A stretch of DNA of 11,202 bases from Methylococcaceae bacterium UBA4132. Its GTDB lineage: Bacteria; Pseudomonadota; Gammaproteobacteria; Methylococcales; Methylomonadaceae. The position numbers and the translations under genes are program-made. The stretch is from the NCBI GenBank assembly GCA_002380945.1, contig DFWO01000129.1, positions 9,122-20,323 of the forward strand. Reading direction: 5' to 3'. The notes under the pieces are model-generated. The model did no database searches and was not told the DNA's origin. It was given only the letters and a program-made list of their open reading frames with translations. Positions 6,657-11,202 of this stretch are shown here, one piece after another; the stretch's first letter is position 1; the number at the start of each line of letters is the position of its first letter.

Positions 6657-7295
6657 TTATAACACGCCATAAAGCTGTTGGTATTCTCTAATCTTGCTAA
6701 CTTGGTCACTATTATTGTCGATTAAATAATCCACAATGTTGGCTAAGGTGATAATTGAAATAACGGGCATTTTGAACTGCTCTTCGACTTCTTGAATAGC
6801 AGAACGGTCGTTTTGCCCCTTTTCTTGTCTATCTAGGGCGATTAATACGCCAGCAGGTATAGCGTTCGCATGCTGAATGATGTCAACCGATTCCCTAACC
6901 GATGTCCCCGCAGTGATTACGTCATCGAGAATAACGACTCGACCTTGTAAAGGTGCACCCACTAAAAGACCGCCTTCGCCGTGGTCTTTGGCTTCTTTGC
7001 GATTAAACGCAAACGGTATATCTTCACCTGTTAAGTGTGCGTAGGCAATAGAGGTTGCACTGACCAGAGGAATGCCTTTATAAGCTGGACCATACAGAAT
7101 ATCGGGATTAATGCCTGATTGAATGAGTGCTTGCGCATAAAACTGTCCTAATTTTCCTAGTTGCGCACCTGTATTAAACAAGCCAGTATTAAAAAAATAA
7201 GGGCTAATGCGCCCTGATTTTAATTCAAATTCGCCAAATTTTAATACACCGCAATCTAGGGCATAGGCAATAAAGTCTTTTTGATAATCGAGCAT
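6657..7295 (-). CDS. pyrE: Orotate phosphoribosyltransferase
   Basis: PyrE joins orotate to PRPP to make orotidine 5'-phosphate, the fifth step of pyrimidine synthesis, in the cytoplasm as a dimer. The 212 residues match the usual bacterial length. Conserved parts are LKFGEFELKSGRISPYFFNTG (18-38), LYGPAYKGIP (67-76), the flexible catalytic loop FNRKEAKDHGEGG (97-109) and the PRPP-binding signature VVILDDVITAGTSVRES (120-136) with the acidic pair at 124-125. The N-terminus agrees with known PyrE proteins, which fixes the start at 7295 despite a poor ribosome-binding site. No rph gene lies upstream, unlike in Escherichia coli, so the classic rph-pyrE attenuator layout is absent here. The gene instead has its own candidate promoter and leader. 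Confidence 0.97.
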   Translation of the reverse strand: MLDYQKDFIAYALDCGVLKFGEFELKSGRISPYFFNTGLFNTGAQLGKLGQFYAQALIQSGINPDILYGPAYKGIPLVSATSIAYAHLTGEDIPFAFNRKEAKDHGEGGLLVGAPLQGRVVILDDVITAGTSVRESVDIIQHANAIPAGVLIALDRQEKGQNDRSAIQEVEEQFKMPVISIITLANIVDYLIDNNSDQVSKIREYQQLYGVL

Positions 7296-7344
7296 ATAGT
7301 TATATTTTTACTATTAATGTGCAGTTCTAAGTTCAAGCGGTAAC

Positions 7345-7363
7345 AGCTTTTAATATAAAAGCT
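7345..7363. repeat. Perfect 8-bp hairpin in the pyrE leader
   Basis: AGCTTTTA (7345-7352) and TAAAAGCT (7356-7363) pair perfectly around the loop ATA, 50 bases before the pyrE start. No T run follows on the minus strand, so it is not a standard attenuator by itself. It may slow or stabilise the leader RNA. Confidence 0.5.
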
Positions 7364-7407
7364 ACTACTGCAACTGAAGTATCCGCTGACTAAGATAGAA
7401 GATGGTG

Positions 7408-7425
7408 ACTACTTAAGTGAGTAGT
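7408..7425. repeat. 18-bp near-palindrome at the presumed start of the pyrE transcript
   Basis: ACTACTTAAGTGAGTAGT is a near-perfect palindrome, with only a G-T wobble, located 11 bases downstream of the candidate -10 box. It could be an operator on DNA or a 5' stem-loop on RNA. Confidence 0.45.
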
Positions 7426-7435
7426 TATTGATTAC

Positions 7436-7465
7436 ATTGTAAATGTTAAGCTGCTTATATGCCAA
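7436..7465 (-). promoter_or_regulatory. Sigma70-like promoter for pyrE
   Basis: On the minus strand TTGGCA (7465-7460) and TACAAT (7441-7436) each match consensus at five of six positions with an 18-base spacer. This is the best promoter in the window. A start of transcription near 7429 gives a leader of about 130 bases ahead of pyrE. No measured start supports it. Confidence 0.6.
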
Positions 7466-7476
7466 GCGTTAACATT
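7442..7476. promoter_or_regulatory. Inverted repeat bracketing the pyrE -35 box (possible operator)
   Basis: AATGTTAA (7442-7449) and TTAACATT (7469-7476) are perfect 8-bp inverted arms, 27 bases centre to centre. One arm directly abuts the -10 box and the other lies just upstream of the -35 box. The placement suits a dimeric regulator blocking or bending the promoter. No known motif was recognised. Confidence 0.45.
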
Positions 7477-7504
7477 ACCTGAATTATGATGAGAAACTGT
7501 GATA

Positions 7505-7534
7505 CAGCGAGTGCGAGTAAACTTGCACCCGCTG
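7505..7534. terminator. Long imperfect hairpin downstream of the lipoprotein gene
   Basis: The arms at 7505-7518 and 7521-7534 (CAGCG...CGCTG outermost) pair over about 14 positions with one A-C mismatch and one G-T wobble. It lies 84 bases beyond the lipoprotein stop on its strand, so it may end that transcript. No T run follows on either strand, so it is at best a non-classical terminator or an RNA-stabilising stem. Confidence 0.4.
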
Positions 7535-7538
7535 CGAA

Positions 7539-7570
7539 TTGACGATTATCTGAGTTGACGGTTATCTAGG
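7539..7570. repeat. Imperfect 16-bp tandem repeat
   Basis: TTGACGATTATCTGAG (7539-7554) is directly followed by TTGACGGTTATCTAGG (7555-7570), identical at 13 of 16 positions. Each unit starts with TTGACG, a near-consensus -35 hexamer on the plus strand, but no plus-strand gene follows, so a promoter role is doubtful. It looks like a small local duplication. Confidence 0.6.
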
Positions 7571-7617
7571 TAAGGGTGACTTTGAGTCGTTTGTTATGAT
7601 GTTTAATGGGTAACGCA

Positions 7618-8010
7618 TTAGTTAACAACGTTGTGACCACGATTTCTCATACAATTAGTAAAGGCTCTTTTGTAAGCGTCATCTGAACTCATACCTTTGT
7701 ACGCGCCGCCACCAAAACCACCAGCCGCTGCACCGATTGCCGCGCCTGCACCAGGATTGCCTAAAAATGCACCTGTAATCGCACCGCCTGCTGCTCCGAC
7801 CAATGCGCCAGCACCCGCTCCCATAGCGGTTTCTTTGCCTGTACTTGCGGCGTTACTGGCTAATTTTTCGCATTGAGCTTGATCTTGTGGAATCATTTGC
7901 GCATTGCGATCATTGTACGGGTCAATAGTTGGCGACCAGCCTGAAACTTGAGCGCAAGCAGTCAGTAAAATACTCGTTGCGATAACAATGCTGGTTGTTA
8001 ATTTTTTCAT
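7618..8010 (-). CDS. Glycine-zipper lipoprotein
   Basis: A 130-residue protein with a lipoprotein signal peptide: MKK, a hydrophobic stretch, and lipobox LTAC with the lipidated Cys at 19. The next residue is Ala, not Asp, which favours outer-membrane sorting. Residues 63-106 form a glycine zipper (AMGAGAGALVGAAGGAITGAFLG and GAAIGAAAGGFGGGAYKG), which can pack as a helical hairpin in a membrane. Two Cys flank it, in DQAQCEKLA (47) and FTNCMRNRGHNV (120), and may form a disulfide in the periplasm. The CMxxRGxxV ending is typical of a small-lipoprotein group of unknown function in gammaproteobacteria. AGAGGA at 8017-8022 is a good ribosome-binding site for this start. It has its own gap of 79 bases to the permease gene. 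The specific role is unknown. Confidence 0.85.
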   Translation of the reverse strand: MKKLTTSIVIATSILLTACAQVSGWSPTIDPYNDRNAQMIPQDQAQCEKLASNAASTGKETAMGAGAGALVGAAGGAITGAFLGNPGAGAAIGAAAGGFGGGAYKGMSSDDAYKRAFTNCMRNRGHNVVN

Positions 8011-8053
8011 GATGATTCCTCTTTTGTGTGTTGTTTGTTTCAGTTTAATGAAT

Positions 8054-8082
8054 TATTTATGAACAGAGTATGAATATATCAA
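8054..8082 (-). promoter_or_regulatory. Candidate promoter for the lipoprotein gene
   Basis: TTGATA (8082-8077) is one base off the -35 consensus and is followed after 17 bases by TAAATA (8059-8054), a weak -10. The pair sits between the permease stop and the lipoprotein ribosome-binding site. Read-through from the permease gene is also possible, since no terminator lies between. Confidence 0.4.
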
Positions 8083-8089
8083 TCCAACA

Positions 8090-10573
8090 TTATAGTTCTC
8101 TTAAAACGCGTAGTGGCGATTTATTCACCACATCTTTGAGTCCCCAATAGCCTGCTAAGCCCACTAATAACGCTCCTGAGAGAGGGACAGCTGCCCATAA
8201 ATAAAAGTTAGGGTGATAATCTATGTGTATGACGTGTGCATACAACGCATAACGAATAGCTTCCGATATAAATATGGCTAATAAACCCGCAATCAACCCC
8301 AATACGCTAAATTCCAAAAAATGGGTTGTGCGAAGAAACCATCGCTCAGTCCCCAAGGTACGCATTAACGCACCTTCATAAATTCGATTATCCAAGCTGG
8401 CATAAACCGCTGCCCATAACACCGTAAAGCCTGCCAGTAAGGCGAAGTACAGTAGATAATTAATTGCCTCAGTTAATTGCGTCAAAATGGTTTTGATTTG
8501 TTGCAAAATTAAATCAACTTCTAACACGGTGATGCTGGGGTATTTTTTGACTAATCCGTTTAACAACGGCTTTTGTTCGCTAGACAAATAAAAACTGGTG
8601 ATAAACGTATAGGGGTAATTATTCAAACTGTTGGGTGAGAAAATCATATAAAAATTCGGTTTCATGGTATTCCAATGTAGCTTACGAATACTGGTAACAT
8701 TGGCTTTTATTTGCTGACTGCCGATAGTAAAGGTCAGTTCATCACCTAATTTTATTTTTAAACTTTGTGCCAATTTTTGTTCAACCGACACCTGTCCTGC
8801 TTGCATATCCGTCCACCAACTGCCTTCGATAATTTTATTGTCTTCGGGTAGTTCCTGTGTCCACGTCAAACTGAGTTCTCGATGTGTGGCACTGTCGCCT
8901 TGCGAATCTTTACTGACCACCTGTTGGACAGGCGTATTATTAATGGCGACTAATCGACCGCGTACGATAGGATAAAACTGACTGCCGCTGATGTGTTGTT
9001 GTAGCAATTCCTGTTTAAAATCGGCTTGTTGTTCGGGAAAAATATTGAGGGCAAAATGATTCGGTGCGTTATTAGGCATGGCTTTTTGCCAGTCTGCAAT
9101 TAAATCCGTGCGCACACTAAAGCTCAATATCATTGCAACCAGCGTAATACTAAAGGCTAACAGTTGGCTAATACTGGCGCGACTATTTTTGACTAAGCCT
9201 TGCAACGAAAATCGCCACACTAACGGCAGTGATGGCAATAACTTACTCATAGCCGTTAATAACGCGTTCATCAACAAGCTCAGCAATAACAGCACGCCCA
9301 TACCCACGCCTACAATGGTGATTGTCATATTGAAATCTTGCGTATAACGTCCGATTAGCAGCGTGATAACACTCAACGCTAAGCCGTAAACCAACCAACC
9401 GCTGGCAGGCAATGGTTCTAATTCACGGCGCAATACGCGTAATGGTGATACTTGCTTAAGCCTTAACAAAGGCGGTAATGCGAAACCTAATAACACACCC
9501 AAACCTAGCACTAAACCAAATAACACCGCTGACAGACTTGGATTTGCTAGTTGTTTAGGTAATAAATCCCGCAATAAATAAAACAAGCCTTGTTGGGCGA
9601 CCCAGCCTAACAAGCAACCAATGCTACTGGCAACTACACCCAAAATCACAAACTGGCTACTATACAACCAGATTATTTCCCGTTGTTTGCAACCCATACA
9701 ACGCAGCAACGCCGTGGCATTAAAATGGCGTTCGGTATAACGGCGAGTTGCCATTGCAATCGCCACACCTGCAATTAAAATCACGACAATGCTCGATAAG
9801 CCCAAATAACGTTCTGCCCGTTGTAATGCGTTACCTAGTTCAGGACGGTCTTCACGAATATCCATCAATTTTTGCGATGGGTTTAATTGCGGCTTAATCC
9901 ATTGTTTAAATGTTGCTAAGGCTTTCTCATCACCACTAAATTGAAAAAAATGATGTACATGACTGCCTGCTTGCAAAATCCCTGTCGCGGCTAAATCGGC
10001 TTCATTTATCAATACTCGCGGCGAAAAACTATAAAAATCACCCCGTTTATCTGGCTCATAAGTAACAATCTGCGTAATAGTCAGCGGTTTTTCACCGACT
10101 GTTAATACATCACCTATTTTTAATTTCAGAGCCGATAACACGCGTTTTTCCAACCAGACAGTGCCTACCTCTGGAGCTTTATGTTGCTCTTGTTCTTCGC
10201 CTTCCGCGACAGATTGCGTTTTTAGATAGCCGCGCAAAGGATAAGTCGAACTCACTGATTTAATCGCTGCCAACAGCATTTCATCATGTTCCATTAATAC
10301 ACTAGAAAATTCAGCGGTACGCGCTTGATTTAAATTCAATTGCGTTGCTTTATCTTGCCAAGTCAATGCTATAGCGGTTGGGCTAGTAATCACTAAATCA
10401 GCCGCTAAAAATTCTGCTGCTTCCGTGTTCATAGTATTTTGCAAACGATCAGCAAATAAGGTGATGGCTGTCGAGCTGGTAACGGCAATCAATAACGCCA
10501 GTATCAAAATAGTCAGCTCTCCTGAACGACTATCGCGCCATAATAGGCGTAAAGCTAGATTAAAACGATTCAT
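8090..10573 (-). CDS. YbbP-like ABC transporter permease with two FtsX domains
   Basis: An 827-residue inner-membrane protein, close in length to Escherichia coli YbbP (about 800). After an N-terminal membrane segment (residues 19-40, ELTILILALLIAVTSSTAIT) comes a large periplasmic domain. The first FtsX-type core then runs from about 260 to 385 (SIVVILIAGVAIAMATRRYTE, then RCMGCKQREI), ending SPLRVLRREL. Middle membrane helices lie near 393-440 and 466-488, a second periplasmic domain follows, and a second FtsX core at about 700-827 ends SPLRVLREL. The two cores thus end in the same motif, showing internal duplication. Such permeases work with a LolD/MacB-type ATPase and are thought to act on lipoproteins or envelope lipids rather than classical transport. 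The partner ATPase (YbbA) is not next to it here. The N-terminus MNRFNLALRLLWRDSRSGE matches the family. Confidence 0.88.
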   Translation of the reverse strand: MNRFNLALRLLWRDSRSGELTILILALLIAVTSSTAITLFADRLQNTMNTEAAEFLAADLVITSPTAIALTWQDKATQLNLNQARTAEFSSVLMEHDEMLLAAIKSVSSTYPLRGYLKTQSVAEGEEQEQHKAPEVGTVWLEKRVLSALKLKIGDVLTVGEKPLTITQIVTYEPDKRGDFYSFSPRVLINEADLAATGILQAGSHVHHFFQFSGDEKALATFKQWIKPQLNPSQKLMDIREDRPELGNALQRAERYLGLSSIVVILIAGVAIAMATRRYTERHFNATALLRCMGCKQREIIWLYSSQFVILGVVASSIGCLLGWVAQQGLFYLLRDLLPKQLANPSLSAVLFGLVLGLGVLLGFALPPLLRLKQVSPLRVLRRELEPLPASGWLVYGLALSVITLLIGRYTQDFNMTITIVGVGMGVLLLLSLLMNALLTAMSKLLPSLPLVWRFSLQGLVKNSRASISQLLAFSITLVAMILSFSVRTDLIADWQKAMPNNAPNHFALNIFPEQQADFKQELLQQHISGSQFYPIVRGRLVAINNTPVQQVVSKDSQGDSATHRELSLTWTQELPEDNKIIEGSWWTDMQAGQVSVEQKLAQSLKIKLGDELTFTIGSQQIKANVTSIRKLHWNTMKPNFYMIFSPNSLNNYPYTFITSFYLSSEQKPLLNGLVKKYPSITVLEVDLILQQIKTILTQLTEAINYLLYFALLAGFTVLWAAVYASLDNRIYEGALMRTLGTERWFLRTTHFLEFSVLGLIAGLLAIFISEAIRYALYAHVIHIDYHPNFYLWAAVPLSGALLVGLAGYWGLKDVVNKSPLRVLREL

Positions 10574-10789
10574 GGCAACGACTCATAAAATTAGTATGAT
10601 GCACGACAAAAACGCGTGGTGTGTTGTTGGATTATAAGTGATATAAGTATCATCAAATGGAACGTTTGAATAGGAGGATAGGAATCTCGACCAACAAGAA
10701 TCAAATAACATCTTAAAAAGCCGACCTGCATCGTTTGCCAAAGAGGTTGGCTTATCATCTCTAATACAGATAGATACGGGAGAAATTTT
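10574..10789. promoter_or_regulatory. Divergent promoter region between the permease and DUF2235 genes
   Basis: A 216-bp gap between two genes read outward, which must hold a promoter for each, but I could not place either with confidence. It contains AGGAGG at 10672-10677 with no usual start codon at the right distance after it, and an inverted repeat listed separately. No small gene is convincing. Confidence 0.45.
10718..10753. repeat. Inverted repeat in the leader of the DUF2235 gene
   Basis: AAGCCGACCT (10718-10727) pairs with AGGTTGGCTT (10744-10753) over ten positions with one G-T wobble, around a 16-base loop. On the minus strand the stem is followed by a T run (GGCTTTTTAAG), so it has terminator shape in that direction, shielding the permease from antisense reading. 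On the plus strand it forms a stem 37 bases before the start codon. Confidence 0.5.
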
Positions 10790-11202
10790 ATGAAAAACAT
10801 CATTCTTCTTTCTGATGGAACAGGAAACTCTAACATTAAAGACCGTGGCACTAATGTTTTTAAATTATACGAGGCTATAGATTTTCATAGCACCAAACGC
10901 GAGCAAGTTGCCTTTTATGATGACGGTGTTGGAACAGAAGACCTTAAACCACTAAAAATTATGGGCGGTGCTTTCGGTTGGGGTTTAAGTCGTAACATCA
11001 GAAAACTGTATAAAGATTTAGTACAATCTTACAACGAAGGCGATGAAATTTATTTATTTGGTTTTAGTCGCGGTGCTTTTACAGTGAGATCATTAGCGGG
11101 CTTTGTCATTAAACAAGGCATACTCAAGCATGATAATTATGCAACGGATGAAGAACTCGATAACGCAATATGGCATCACTATGAAAATTATCGTAGCAAA
11201 CA
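10790..11202 (+). CDS. DUF2235 alpha/beta-hydrolase domain protein, N-terminal part (cut by window edge)
   Basis: The frame opens at ATG 10790, with GGGAGA at 10778-10783 as ribosome-binding site, and runs 137 codons off the right edge without a stop. Family marks are SDGTGNS (8-14), YDDGVGT (43-49), GGAFGWGLSRNIRKLYKDL (59-77) and the nucleophile elbow GFSRGA (91-96) with Ser93, followed by AFTVRSLAGFV. These are the hallmarks of DUF2235 proteins, a GxSxG hydrolase group that includes the type VI secretion phospholipase effectors of the Tle1 kind, but also many uncharacterised housekeeping-like proteins. Nothing visible here (no VgrG, PAAR or immunity gene) ties it to secretion, so the substrate is unknown. 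There is no signal peptide. The Asp and His of the triad would lie beyond the window. It is divergent from the permease gene. Confidence 0.85.
   Translation, partial: MKNIILLSDGTGNSNIKDRGTNVFKLYEAIDFHSTKREQVAFYDDGVGTEDLKPLKIMGGAFGWGLSRNIRKLYKDLVQSYNEGDEIYLFGFSRGAFTVRSLAGFVIKQGILKHDNYATDEELDNAIWHHYENYRSK

Larger units (their letters stand above)
7296..7617. other. 322-bp non-coding control region between the lipoprotein gene and pyrE
   Basis: No plausible gene or structural RNA gene was seen in this gap. It holds, from pyrE outward, two small hairpins in the presumed pyrE leader, a sigma70-like promoter inside an inverted repeat, a long imperfect hairpin and a 16-bp tandem repeat. The density of paired structure suggests regulation of pyrE on one side and termination of the lipoprotein gene on the other. 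Confidence 0.6.

Noticed and set aside
10672..10677. Perfect AGGAGG as a start signal for a small gene
   Set aside because: No ATG, GTG or TTG lies at the right distance, and the following frames close quickly.
10591..10851. Minus-strand open frame of 86 codons over the DUF2235 start
   Set aside because: It overlaps the well-supported start of the DUF2235 gene, shows no family motif and has no good ribosome-binding site.
1..11202. CRISPR array, tRNA or rRNA gene, insertion sequence or retron-like RNA
   Set aside because: No regularly spaced repeats, cloverleaf-like segments, transposase or reverse transcriptase motifs were found on either strand by eye.

Overview
The window comes from a moderately AT-rich gammaproteobacterium. 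The evidence is the close match of PyrE, TrmB, FolA and the YbbP-type permease to the gammaproteobacterial forms, for example PyrE starting MLDYQKDF with the FNRKEAKDHGEGG loop and TrmB with FPDPWHKKKH. Sulfur-oxidising Thiotrichales or methanotrophic Methylococcales would fit the base composition and the small GCGTAG-type repeat, but genus cannot be settled from the sequence alone. Seven of the nine protein genes with clear calls are housekeeping or common accessory genes. Three form a mobile or defensive cluster: a VapB/VapC toxin-antitoxin pair and a single-chain restriction-modification enzyme.

Layout, left to right. Positions 1-293 (minus) hold the first 97 codons of folA (dihydrofolate reductase), cut by the window edge. 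Directly upstream of it in the same direction are vapC (295-711) and its antitoxin (708-989). The antitoxin and toxin overlap by ATGA, and the toxin stop is one base from the folA start, so the three probably share a message. A 159-bp gap with a GTATT triplet repeat and a GCGTAG-type repeat separates them from the 802-residue type IIG-like restriction/methyltransferase gene (1149-3557, minus). The next gap (3558-3845) holds two hairpins. trmB (3846-4532, plus) then converges on a dynamin-like GTPase gene (4585-6525, minus) across a shared hairpin terminator.

The right half contains pyrE (6657-7295, minus) behind a 322-bp regulatory gap. That gap has a good sigma70-like promoter flanked by an inverted repeat, two leader hairpins, a long hairpin and a 16-bp tandem repeat. 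It is followed by a glycine-zipper lipoprotein gene (7618-8010, minus) and an 827-residue YbbP-like FtsX-family permease gene (8090-10573, minus). Divergent from the permease is the 5' end of a DUF2235 alpha/beta-hydrolase gene (10790 to the window end, plus).

The genes do not form one pathway. FolA and PyrE both feed nucleotide synthesis but are separate units, and TrmB modifies tRNA. The dynamin-like protein, lipoprotein and permease are envelope- or membrane-linked, but no shared operon is evident except possible read-through from the permease into the lipoprotein gene. No tRNA or rRNA gene, CRISPR array, transposase or origin was seen. I found no clearly novel multi-gene system. The most distinctive features are the vapBC-folA fusion of transcription units and the architecture of the pyrE control region.
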